64,000 bases of DNA from Thamnidium elegans (Eukaryota; Mucoromycota; Mucoromycetes; Mucorales; Mucoraceae). The notes beneath the pieces are model-generated. The model did no database searches, was not told the origin of the DNA, and saw only the letters and a list, made by a program, of their open reading frames with translations. Of the stretch, positions 1 to 9,849 are shown piece after piece. The stretch is from the NCBI GenBank assembly GCA_025201345.1, contig JAIXMG010000018.1, positions 663,234 to 727,233 of the forward strand, written 5' to 3'. Numbering within the stretch: position 1 is the stretch's first letter; the number at the start of each line of letters is the position of its first letter. A program made the translations under genes and the position numbers.

Positions 1-1135
1 TGTGTTGTATGTATAAGCAAATGTACCCTTTCCGAGGGAGGTACAAAGTAGTTCAGTATTGCTAATGTGTGTTCTTTAATAGAACACTATGACTAAATAC
101 CTTTAGTTTCTTTTTTTATGGTAATGTAATTAAACAACATACAACACCAAGGCTTTTTTAACCTAGTTTGCTCTCATCAGTTTTTTTTTAACAAAAACCC
201 CCCGTGGAAAAACTGGATCTGATGGGATAAAAAAAAAACGTTCTCACCATGTTTTAAAAGCATTGGTGTAACGCTCTTAAAATCATCAGCTTGAGCTTGT
301 AAGAGTTCTCTGTTACAGGTAGCTATCAGATATTGCTATTCACCGCGTTCAATGGTGGACCCTGTGTCTCCAAAATACCTTGGGTATTTTAAAAAGTATT
401 TTATTTTAAGCACTGAAAATTATAAAATACCTTTTTTGTCTCAAGCGGAGTTGGAGACACACTGTCCACAATGATTATGCATGTATCCTAACGCTCAGAA
501 AATAATAGACATAAAAAACAAAATAAACTTTTAAATAATGTCAATGGATAGTACTATCCCAAGTTTCTTCCACTTCAGTTGGACTTCCTGCAGTACCCCC
601 TACCAACCACTGAAATTCCGATACTAAAAGGCAATTAGATTATTTGACTTTGTTTACGCTCAATCATTTACATGTTATCAGTACTCTAATATTTGGTGCT
701 AGTGGAACCCAAAAACAAACTCAAAGTAATCATCCTGGATTCATCTATCAACTCCAAGATAGATAGAAAGAAAATGTTTAATTTAGAAGAATCAGATCGT
801 GAAATAAGAAACTTGGAGCGAGAAAGAAACACATTATCACATCAAAGGGCAACGCAATGTGATAGCGGCTGAGATTAAAATCATGAAACAAAGGCAGTGG
901 ATTACCTTCATTGGGTTTAGTAGGAGATCTATTAAATCATATTTGTATGTTCGTAACTTTTTTTTAATTTCCTCCGCATGTCATTGGACCATGATATTAT
1001 GCATAATCTCTCACACTAAAAAATAACAATAATAAATAATAATAAAAAAAAAAAAGGATTTAATAATATTTCGGAAAAAAAGGAAATACAGTTATAGTAG
1101 TATTATAAGCAAAAATAAAATAAAAAGAGCCAAGT
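1..1135. other. Intergenic DNA with decayed repeats
   Basis: No intact gene is visible. Two small inverted-repeat structures lie here. An 11-base arm at 2-12 recurs inverted at 137-147. A stronger pair at 355-373 and 451-469 is listed separately. At 774-872 a plus-strand reading of about 32 codons begins MFNLEESDREIRNLERE and then stops. It looks like a coiled-coil coding relic but cannot be assigned. The last 100 bases are A-rich and serve as the 3' flank of the minus-strand protease. Confidence 0.5.
355..469. repeat. MITE-like inverted-repeat element, 115 bp
   Basis: Two 19-base arms (355-373 and 451-469) are inverted copies with 17 of 19 positions identical; the shared core reads TGTGTCTCCAA. 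Inside, AAAATACC at 372-379 pairs perfectly with GGTATTTT at 383-390, and AAAATACC occurs again at 424-431. The compact size, terminal inverted repeats and lack of coding potential suggest a miniature DNA transposon or a solo terminus. No target-site duplication was recognised. Confidence 0.5.
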
Positions 1136-2431
1136 TTAATCGAAACCGTTATAGATCAAAAGATTGGGGGTATCCTTGGGAAGATCCTTGAAAACACCAC
1201 GAGTACTTAATTCAAGAATCTTATTCTTAACTTCCTTGGGCGAAAGTTCACCATCAGATAAGGATAAGAAATAAGCAGCTAAACCAGCAACGTGAGGTGA
1301 GGCCATAGATGTGCCAGAGATAGTGTTTGTGGCACGCTTGTTAGTATTCCAAATAGATTCAATGTTTAATCCAGGAGCAAATACGTCAACACATTTACCA
1401 AAGTTAGAAAAGTATGCTCTTTCATCAAAGATAGTAGAAGCACCAACAGTTATTGCCTTTTCAGCACGAGCAGGAGAGTAACCACAAGCATCCTTGTTAT
1501 CATTACCTGCAGCAACAGCAAATACAAGACCAGCATCAACAGCACCATTAACAGTAGCATCCAAAGAAGGGGATTTACCACCACCTAAACTCATGTTTGC
1601 TGCGGATCCTTTGAACTTTTTACCGGATTGAAGAACTGCCTTCTTTTCCTTAAGATATTCATTAGTAGCCCAATCAACACCTTTGACAACATCACTCATG
1701 GAACCTGAACCATTAGAAGCTAAAACCTTGACTGCAACAGGAATAGATTTCTTGGCAACACCATACTTCTTTCCACCAATGGTACCGGAACAATGAGAAC
1801 CGTGACCATTTCCATCAACATCTTCATCGTTCTTGGGAATAGTTTTACCCCAAATAGCGCGACCTTCCAAGTCAACATGTTCGACATTAATACCAGTATC
1901 AATAACATATACTTTAACACCTTCACCAGCAGCTTCAGCGTTGTAATTGTATTTATTAAAGTTACGAAGAGAGAGTCTATCACGAGTAGAGATACGAGCA
2001 AGTCCCCAAGGAGCTCCACGTTGTAACTCACTAGCATAAACCATAGAGTCTTCCTCAACATATGCAACTTCATCAGATTGGCGAATGGCATCTAAAAGCT
2101 TCTTGTCAAATTTACCGGAATAACCCTTAAAGCTTGGCATTTCATAGACGTGATTAATTCCTTGTTCATTGGTACCATCTAAATATTCACCACCGTTATT
2201 AAAAGAATAAGCAGCAGACATACTGTTGATCCATTCAGCGTGGTTTCCAACCTGTTGATTAGAAAGGTTATTCTTGAGAACGACAATATAAGAACCTCTA
2301 ACAGCTTCAGCTTCAACAGGAGCGTATAAAGGTGCTACGTAACCATCGGAAAATGAAGTAGGGTTAATCATAGGAACGGCTGCAGCATAACCAGCCATTA
2401 CTAAGGCACTTGACAAGATTGTGAACTTCAT
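1136..2431 (-). CDS. Secreted subtilisin-like serine protease (proteinase K family, S8A)
   Basis: Single-exon gene for a 431-residue preproprotease that would be secreted and cleave proteins extracellularly or in the vacuole. Residues 1-18 form a signal peptide (hydrophobic, ending YAAA). Residues about 46-133 match an I9 propeptide inhibitor (starts GSYIVVLKN, ends VAYVEEDSMV). The S8 catalytic domain follows: Asp178 in VIDTGIN, His210 in GNGHGSHCSGT, oxyanion Asn310 in AAGND, and Ser375 in GTSMASPHVAGL. Cysteines at 214, 316 and 347 could form disulfides as in proteinase K relatives. All catalytic residues are present, so the enzyme should be active. The ATG follows an AT-rich promoter with a TTTATTTAAATA box about 65 bp upstream. 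Family assignment is secure; the substrate is unknown. Confidence 0.95.
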   Translation of the reverse strand: MKFTILSSALVMAGYAAAVPMINPTSFSDGYVAPLYAPVEAEAVRGSYIVVLKNNLSNQQVGNHAEWINSMSAAYSFNNGGEYLDGTNEQGINHVYEMPSFKGYSGKFDKKLLDAIRQSDEVAYVEEDSMVYASELQRGAPWGLARISTRDRLSLRNFNKYNYNAEAAGEGVKVYVIDTGINVEHVDLEGRAIWGKTIPKNDEDVDGNGHGSHCSGTIGGKKYGVAKKSIPVAVKVLASNGSGSMSDVVKGVDWATNEYLKEKKAVLQSGKKFKGSAANMSLGGGKSPSLDATVNGAVDAGLVFAVAAGNDNKDACGYSPARAEKAITVGASTIFDERAYFSNFGKCVDVFAPGLNIESIWNTNKRATNTISGTSMASPHVAGLAAYFLSLSDGELSPKEVKNKILELSTRGVFKDLPKDTPNLLIYNGFD

Positions 2432-2881
2432 TGTTAGGAAAAAAAAAAAAAAAAAAAAAAAGAGATAAAGAGAAAAAAAGGAAATATAACAACATTTTAT
2501 TTAAATACTCCCACCCCTTCGAAAATGCTTATTAGGAACTTTTAACCAATAATATGAATGTGTTTCGAAAATTATATGAGAACGTCCTTATTTCGCCACA
2601 GAATAAAAAAAAATGATGTCAGTATTAAACTTAAGTATGATTGGTCCTGGTTTTTACCTTATTAAGGGCTATTAGTAAGAAAGTTAGTTAAATGAACGGA
2701 TAATAACGTAGATTTAAATATACTTACGTTCAAAGGTGAAATATTTCATCACGTTCGAACATTAGGGATACAACTTCAATGGGTAGACAAGTTGATATTT
2801 GCCTTATATAAAAAAAAATGTTGGTAAATCAAAATATGTATGATGATTTTAAAATAATTATGTACTTTACTTGGTTGTCTT
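2432..2881. other. AT-rich intergenic region, protease promoter
   Basis: This holds the presumed 5' flank of the protease (poly-T/A tract right at the start codon) and the 3' flank of the Fanzor-like remnant. Nothing else is recognisable. Confidence 0.5.
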
Positions 2882-3231
2882 TCAAAAACACTCGCTAGTA
2901 CGATCATCATCCTCTGAGCAGCATTTCAAGTAGTAACGCTTTTCAGGTCTTCCATTTTCCGGGCCAATAATATCTTTATGTTTTATTTTACTAAATATAT
3001 ATATGGTAAAATAGTTAGAGAAAGCCTAAACCAATAAAGGCATGAGACTTACCGATGATTACATTGTAACATGGGCTGACAGATAGCTGATAGATCAGGA
3101 TAGTATACGTTTTCCATTCTACTATGACAATGACAGCAACTAATGGATGTTCGGAACTCGTCTACTTGCAGAACAATAGCTTTTTTGGGAACGGTTTTCT
3201 TAGGACCACCTGGTACTCGATCCAAGACACC
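2882..3231 (-). pseudogene. Fanzor-like (TnpB-related) 3' remnant
   Basis: Two exons, 3053-3231 and 2882-2990, join in frame across a GTAAGT...TTTAG intron and encode the C-terminal end of a Fanzor-type nuclease. Seen: VLQVDEFRTSISCCHCHSRM, that is, the conserved DEFRTS strand carrying the alternative catalytic Glu, followed at once by CCHC of a zinc ribbon, then LQC and LKCC as the second half. The first exon is preceded by a plausible acceptor (ACATAG), but no earlier exon was found, so RuvC-I and most of the protein are missing. The expected RuvC-III motif (like WNRD..AA) does not follow the last CC; the frame ends 11 codons later. It is therefore a truncated, probably dead copy, distinct in sequence from the larger locus at 48970-51723. 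Confidence 0.55.
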
Positions 3232-3442
3232 CTATGTACACACCGCCGTAGTCCAAATGATCTGCCTAAGAAAACCGTTTATAATATCCAACGCGTCACT
3301 AATAAAACTTTAGGTAGTCATTTTTTTTTTTCGTTAAACCTTTTAATTGACAGTAATAGTAATACCATTCTATTATGATAATAACATTTATTTTTATTAT
3401 TCTATAAACGCTATCTTTATCTCTATCATTAAACACATGCAA

Positions 3443-4638
3443 TCATAACTCTTTCTTCTCGTCTTCTAGTTTTTTTCTCTTTGAATTCCACATTTGTTGA
3501 TGTAATCCTCTAATTCGTTTCATAGTTTCAGTTTCATCATTTGCCAAGGTACTATTTAGTAACACATTTTGTAATAATCTAGTTCTATTTTCGGTAACGT
3601 TTAGTGTCTCTTTCAAGTGTCTCTGAGTTGCTATCGTAGCTTGAGGTGTACAAAACGTTTCTTTTTTCGCTCGTTGATAATCCTCGGCTGTTCTCTCAAT
3701 TGATGATAATCCTGAATTTATGCATAAATCAATCTAATAATTTCTGGGTCAGAATTGTTCAATTATATTATGTTGTATGTTATTTTACCGCTTCATTTTT
3801 AATTCGTTGCACTCGAACTTCATGTAGTTCATCCAACATTCTATCATGTATTATTAGTGTACACACGCACACACGGATGTATTATTATATATTTACTTTA
3901 TAGCTCTTGCAAACTCCATACTCTCTTGTAAAAGATATCTATTAATCTTTTCATTTTCGACAAATACAAATGCTCCCAATTTCCGTAGCTTATCAAAAAT
4001 TAACGCAGCCTCAATATTTGTGTCATTCTTTATGGATTCGACGTAAAAGTTAAATAATAAATTCCATGTTTCTATACAAATATTTATCAAAAAAATTCTT
4101 CCTTCTTTTCTGTTTTTACTGCTTACCAGTTGATACTCTGATACGATTTTTGCCCCAAATAGCTGGCTGAGAAATATAAAGAAAGTATAATGCAAAAATT
4201 GTTCCACTCTTAAAAATAGGTGAAGGACTACGAAGAAAGTCTTTTTTTCATTTAACACGAAAATACTCGGGAATTTCTTTTTATATATATACCTAATACA
4301 CTAGAGTAAAAAGCATCCATAAAAGTTGCACGAAAGCTTCTTTTTACACAAACAAAGTGAACTAGACTAAAGTGAAGCTCATTCCATACATTGTCAAAAT
4401 CTTCAAATCGATGGTAAGGCTTCTAAATAAAATAAACGTCTTTCGTTTAGTTTTATATGACTAGGACCTTTATAAATATATTATTTTATCACGGTACACT
4501 TCTGAATTGAACCAATAAATATTCGACATCGTCGTCAATGGCATCTTTTAATATACCTGCTGCTTTTTCGACAGAGACTAGGTTAACTGCTTTTAAAGAC
4601 GTCTTTGGAAATCGACACCGAACTGCTTTTTCTCCCAT
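3443..4638 (-). CDS. SNAPC1/SNAP43-like snRNA-activating complex subunit
   Basis: Five exons (4498-4638, 4293-4422, 3897-4227, 3789-3840, 3443-3694) join without frame break into 301 residues. The N-terminal part resembles the SNAP43 family: DVEYLLVQF then YHRFEDFDNVWNELHF (residues about 38-65) mirrors the RFEDFTELW region of human SNAPC1. ETWNLLFNF and NIEAALIFDKLRKLGAF match its second conserved block. The C-terminal third is a charged helix (ENRTRLLQNVLLN, KRKKLEDEKKEL) likely to be a coiled coil. SNAPc binds the proximal sequence element and recruits RNA polymerase II/III to snRNA genes in animals and plants. Assignment rests on remembered family motifs. The fourth intron has two possible acceptors three bases apart in effect, and the start codon is the first in-frame ATG. 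Confidence 0.6.
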
Positions 4639-4858
4639 ATTTTTATGTTTAAGAAAAGGACTAACGTAATAAAATTATAGAAAAACTTTTTTATTTAGAA
4701 AAAACCAGTCATGTAACACAAAAGCAATATATAGACTAATTGCATGAAAGATAAAAAGTAGTTTAAAGACAAATTATTTTATTAGAGTAATTATTTTATA
4801 CATGTATTCAAAAGGGATAATTTACAGGTTTTCTTTTTATAAAAAAAAAAAGGGAAAT

Positions 4859-6415
4859 TTAGACAGCACGACCATGGGCAATATTTTCACCCTTAATAAT
4901 CTTTTCTTCGTTACCAGTGATCTTACCAGCAATCTTTTCGAGATTACCCTTGATCTTGTCACCTGCACTAGGCTTAATATCGGTAGTATCCTTAATATCA
5001 TTAGCCTTGTTGGTATCATTTAAATGTTCTCGATCGTAATCGTGAACTGGCGCAAGTCCTTCATGAAGGGGGACACCGGCATGACGAACACCTCTAGAAT
5101 CATGGACACCGGGTTCTTCACCTCCGAGCTTAAGATCGTCCTTGATACTGTTACGCTTCGTGTTAAGATTGTTATTAACATTAGGATCATGCTTGATATG
5201 GTTAGAGGCGCCGTGGTCACCCTTGACGGCGGAGATACCACCACCAACATGCTTGACGTTATTAGTTTCGTGATCGTGAACACCAGTACCAGTTGTAGAA
5301 TGGTTAACATCGCTAGGAAGACCAGGCTTGTTGATCTTGCTGTGTTCGTGAGCACCATGAGCACCATGAGCAGTAGTACCAGAAATACCAGTACCAGTAC
5401 GGTGATGATCATTGCTGGTAATATCATGCTTGTTATCACGAGGATCAAGACCAGAAGTACCAGCAGTGCTAGTAGGACCATGCTTGTTATCTTGAGTACC
5501 GAGACCAGTAGTATTTCCTGTATAACCAGAGCCAGGGACACCAGTACCAGTAGTATGATGATTGTTATGCTTGTTATGTTCACGAGCTCCAAGAGCAGTA
5601 GCGCCTGCACCAGCAGCGGCAGCACCTACACCATGATGATTGCTATGTCCATGAGATCCAGGAGTGTTAGATTGAAGAGCAGAGGCACCAGTTAAATCAG
5701 AACCAGTGCTAGTAGTATAAGGATCATTGCTACGACGAGCATCACTAGCTACAGAGTTTTGACCAGTAATACTGTGAGATCCGGCACCACCATGGTTTTT
5801 GTTGATAGTATGCTTGGTGATTTCATCAGCTCCCATAACACCAGCGGCGCCAGGAGAACGGCTATGATCGCGAGGGCGAGAAGAAGCAAGATCATCAATT
5901 TCGTTATGTGTCTTAGGCTGACCAGTGTGACCGAGATGATTAGCAGTACGAGATTGAGTATCGGGTTGACCAACGGCACCAAGAGTAGCATTAGTACCGG
6001 CAAAAGCAGTACCGGTGTTGTGAGTGTTGTTGTTCAAGTGATGGTTAGCATTAACTCCATGAGATGTAACAGGGACACCGGTCTTGTGATGATCTTGATA
6101 AAGAGGGTTGTTGGTGATACCGTTAGTTCCATGACCGTGGTCTAAAGTGTTATTGGTAATTCCGTTAGTTCCATGACCGTGGTCTAAAGAGTTATTGGTA
6201 ATTCCGTTAGTTCCAACGTTCTTGATGTCTTGAGCAGCACCAGAGAGACCACTTTGGTGTTGAGGTCCAGAAGAGTTGAAGCCATGTTGATTGTTAAGTC
6301 CAGTAGCAGTAATACCGTGGTTTTCATTTAATTGACCAGGCTGTTGGTTATGAAGACCGGTAGAGGTTGTATTGGGGTTTGTGTTAAAAGTAGTGTTATT
6401 GTTATAAGCAGACAT
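4859..6415 (-). CDS. His/Asn/Gly-rich repetitive protein with CsbD-like C-terminus
   Basis: Single-exon gene for 518 residues of low-complexity, hydrophilic sequence (N, H, G, T, D rich), with no signal peptide or membrane segment. Near residues 75-115 three 14-residue repeats occur (TNGITNNSLDHGHG and variants; direct DNA repeats around 6100-6230). Many later segments repeat the themes TGTGVPGSG and HEHNKHN. The last 40 residues (GDKIKGNLEKIAGKITGNEE, ending KGENIAHGRA) resemble the CsbD-like stress-protein domain and Hmp1-type fungal proteins. The composition suggests a hydrophilin-like, stress-induced, mostly disordered protein; this is inference. A TATTTATAT box lies about 60 bp upstream of the ATG. 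The several long readings on the other strand are by-products of codon bias. Confidence 0.8.
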   Translation of the reverse strand: MSAYNNNTTFNTNPNTTSTGLHNQQPGQLNENHGITATGLNNQHGFNSSGPQHQSGLSGAAQDIKNVGTNGITNNSLDHGHGTNGITNNTLDHGHGTNGITNNPLYQDHHKTGVPVTSHGVNANHHLNNNTHNTGTAFAGTNATLGAVGQPDTQSRTANHLGHTGQPKTHNEIDDLASSRPRDHSRSPGAAGVMGADEITKHTINKNHGGAGSHSITGQNSVASDARRSNDPYTTSTGSDLTGASALQSNTPGSHGHSNHHGVGAAAAGAGATALGAREHNKHNNHHTTGTGVPGSGYTGNTTGLGTQDNKHGPTSTAGTSGLDPRDNKHDITSNDHHRTGTGISGTTAHGAHGAHEHSKINKPGLPSDVNHSTTGTGVHDHETNNVKHVGGGISAVKGDHGASNHIKHDPNVNNNLNTKRNSIKDDLKLGGEEPGVHDSRGVRHAGVPLHEGLAPVHDYDREHLNDTNKANDIKDTTDIKPSAGDKIKGNLEKIAGKITGNEEKIIKGENIAHGRAV

Positions 6416-7192
6416 ATTATATTTGTATTCAGAGAAAAGAATAATATTTTTAACTTTCGGTATTAAAACCCTACTGTATTTATATCTTTTCGTTTTTGTG
6501 TAGATCCGTTTATTACGTCAGATTGTCCAAGTATTTTTTTTTTTTTTTTTTTTGCATAAATACTATGTAGAAAGGTCAAAATTGTTCATTATGACGTTAT
6601 GTTATTAAAAAATAAACTCCGCTTTTTTTCTTAGGTCGCTAATTGATCTGACGTTATGCACTTGGTCTCTGTTTTGTTCTTTTTTGACATCATTTTCATT
6701 TTTTAACTAAAGATATACTTAGGTCAAAGAAATAAGCTTTTTGTTTTCGTAGTTCCTGGTTAGAATCTATTACGCTAAAAAAAATGCCATCATATTTTAA
6801 ACGATAGTTAATAAAATGATTTAGACTAAGTTTGTGTAGACTTTATTCATTATGTATGTACATAACCGACAGTATATATACGTAGACTATTTCAAATAAT
6901 GCTATCAACAGTCATCAGAAAAAATGAAAACTATACTTTAATTCAGACATGGTTAGTTCCTTTTTGAACCAATTAAAACTAAAAATTACGTGCTCTCCTT
7001 ACCTCTTTTGGGCGAAAAAACATGTAAAAGTTTCAGCGATGTTTGGTTACAGTAGTAATAATACAAAAGAAATGAGACAAAGTTATGCTCTTTGCAAGTA
7101 AGTTTTAAAAAAAATGTGTATAATGTTATAAAAAACGAAAACTACTGGTCAAAACAGAAAATACAATCTCCTAGAAGTTTCAGGTAGCCACT
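6416..7192. other. Intergenic, promoter of the CsbD-like gene
   Basis: AT-rich sequence with a poly-T tract (6534-6553). It should contain the divergent upstream region of the gene ending at 6415. No further gene is visible. Confidence 0.5.
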
Positions 7193-8207
7193 GTGGACTT
7201 TCAAAGTGCTAATCAGTTTCCCTTGGATACTTTTTCACTTCAAAATTGCTTTATATACCAACAACGACAACTATCTATTCGCGGCAGAGCCACAATACTG
7301 AACACTTTAATTTTTTCTCGTCTATGGCACGTCATGCGCCTATTTATATTCACTAAAGCTCAATTTCTTACTCTACGTGGTATTGACGCTCAATTTATTA
7401 ATCATAATATTTTCCCTAGATTAGCTTTCGACACTACACAAACACGTCGTTCCAAAGGCGGCCTTGGTATCATTGATCCAGTTAAACAGCAAAATGTTCT
7501 TCAATGGCGATGGGTTCGACTTCTATTAGTCTCAGATCAATCACCGGTAACCCCCTCACGCTCTCTCACTAGTCTGTCTGTAATCCGGTATGATTTTCAT
7601 TTGTACTACTCCTCTTCTCAGTTCCCATAATATATCTTTCCACTGATATTTCTTCCTCCTTGGCAATCTTCTAAAGCTTTTAATCATAACTTCAAAATTT
7701 TAAACATTTTTAATAATTTCTTTCGCACTATGAACATGTTATCTCGTTCTTTTGGTCGTTGTCATGTTAATGCTTCTACCTGCCTCTCCCTCCCTTTTCT
7801 AGATATAATCACCCATTCTCTTCCGGAGTCTCATCCAGCTTTTATTACTTTTACTATGCCTCAACAACTGCTACAGAATTACCCAGGCGTTAATAAACTT
7901 CTCACGCCTGATATTTTTTTTATTCGATCTTGATCGACAAGCCCTTCGCGTACGATCTTTAGAGACAGAAATTATTCACTTTCGTACAATATCCCGTTTT
8001 GTGATCAAACAGAGTAAAATATTCTTTCATCCTTTCTTTGCGGCTCAGTGTCTTCTTTCTCCTGACATACCGCCCGAAACCTCAAATTCCAGAAACTTGG
8101 AACTATCATCTATCCCTTCTGCTCTTTTCACCAATCCTAATCCTACAACTAAATGGACCGTTACTTGTATAAATTATTACGAAGATCTCATCTCACCTCC
8201 TTCATAA
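7193..8207 (+). mobile_element. Degraded LINE (non-LTR retrotransposon) 3' coding relic
   Basis: The first segment (7193-7630) translates to the region behind the reverse-transcriptase fingers/palm of fungal LINE ORF2 proteins: QLSIRGRATILNTLIFSRLW, then RRSKGGLGIIDP and QQNVLQWRWVRL. Similar coding texture continues in other frames at 7730-7933 (HSLPESHPAF, LLQNYPGVNKLL) and 8001-8207 (HPFFAAQCLL, TTKWTVTCINYYEDLI), separated by stops and frame changes. The catalytic YxDD region and ORF1 are not in the window. The copy is 5'-truncated and inactive. Confidence 0.7.
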
Positions 8208-9849
8208 CTACCACTGATCATTAACTCCAGAAAATGGTTAGAGTTTTGACAACTCGAAATCCCTTTACCAGCTCGAACTATTTGGTACCTGGAAATTCGA
8301 TCAAGATTAAAAGGCATCATCATACAAATAGCATAGTAGCGCCATAAATCTTCATTAAATATAGTAGTTTTCCCCAACTTTTGTTAACGCGTAGTGTCTG
8401 ATATTGGAAATTAACTTTTCTAAATTTAAAACTTTTTTTTTCTGCATAATGTTTTCACAAAGTACCCTCACTTTTATTGAGATGATAAATATAATGTTCG
8501 AGTAAAAATGTTTGACGTACCGCATATGCACAAATAATTAAGAGCCCCAGATAGGCGCTTCGCGTACCATAGTTACATAAACTAATATATAGTGATATCT
8601 TTCTTTCAAACACTTGGGCGATTTTCGAAGGTTTTAAAGCCTCATTATCATACATATTAGGCTGTCCTTCTAAAGGAAGAACTATAAACATCATGCTGAT
8701 CTTCAAAGAATGTCTATAGTCATCTGCGATATAATAAGCGTCATTCGCAGTCGAAAAAGTAGTCGCTAAATCTTTAAGAGGTGGACTATCTATAGAAAAT
8801 AGTCTGAGCGAGTACATACAGCTTATAGCATTACATAAAATATGTGCCCATTAGCCCGGCTCTTCTATGGTATATTATTCCGCAGCTGAAGGATCTGTAG
8901 CTAAGGAAATAATAGCAGCTGAAATAGTAGCAGATGAAGTAGTAGCAGATGAAGTAATAGCAAATGAAGTAGTAGTAGATGAAGTAGCAATAGTTGAAGA
9001 TGTAGCAGCAGTTGAATAAGTAGCCGGCTACATGGTTAACTTCTCAAATATGTGGAAAAGGTCTGATCGTTTTTGCAAACTACTGAACAAACTTTTACTA
9101 GTTTTACTCAAAATATATCTCGCTCCTACAAGGGGACAACAGTATGAGAACTACATTGCAAGGAAAATCTAATGAAAGAAGTGTTTAAAGTCAATAATGT
9201 GTTTGAGGATACTACATTAATAACGATCCGATATAGCGCAAATCTTTGCCTTCAAAATACAATAGAGGTATATGAAGATGAAAGAATTATGAAACTAGAA
9301 GTTGTCAGCGAAACAGAACTGGGCGATATTGAAGATTTCAAAGATCTAGATGATGAACAATAACTGAGTAATGATACCGACCTGTCAAGAAGGTGTTTAT
9401 TCCATTTGAAGTCTATTCTTAGAGGCTTATTGTTGAGAAGCGACAAGAATTCTGTAACTTTAAAATATCTTAAATATGCTTCTGATGATCTCGAAGACAA
9501 GGGAGCACGTGTCTGTATGTTGATATTCAACTTGATTTCTCCATATATTCAAATATTTCGGGTAATTGGATACTTCAATTTTGTGGTAAAGCTATGTCCT
9601 ATCGTTAGACCAGGAAGTCTGTCTTTCCTTTGTATGGACGCAGCTGGCTTGTACAGCTTGCTTAGCTCACAGAAAGTAAAAGAAAAACCATCGAGGGTAT
9701 TCGATCACGATAATCAAGAGATCACTTCGAAGCAATGTAACAGAACAGAAATACGCCATGTTTGGGTCGTATTTCAATCTTCCCAAGGTCTTTCAAGTTT
9801 CAGTGAGTCATGGACACGGCTTCGGACATTACATGATATTCCTATCTAG
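8177..9849. other. Anonymous coding-like fragments
   Basis: Several medium-length readings without recognisable domains: 8177-8377 (-; NEDLWRYYAICMMMPFNLDR, RISRYQIVRAGKG), 8455-8817 (-; 120 codons), 9172-9363 (+; acidic end LGDIEDFKDLDDEQ) and 9406-9849 (+; VVKLCPIVRPGSLSF, 147 codons). None has a convincing start context or intron-joined extension. The segment around 9592-9618 has a diverged second copy at 11097-11122, so part of this is a decayed repeat family. I cannot assign functions. Confidence 0.35.
8914..9018 (+). repeat. 15-bp tandem repeat encoding a VVADE-like pentapeptide
   Basis: About six diverged copies of a GTAGTAGCAGATGAA unit. In one frame they read EIVADEVVADEVIANEVVVD and end at a TAA near 9018. 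The unit length is a multiple of three and changes are mostly conservative, which suggests a former coding repeat. Confidence 0.5.

Noticed and set aside
5024..5695. 223-codon plus-strand reading
   Set aside because: Shadow of the His/Asn/Gly-rich minus-strand gene; composition is an artefact of its codon bias.
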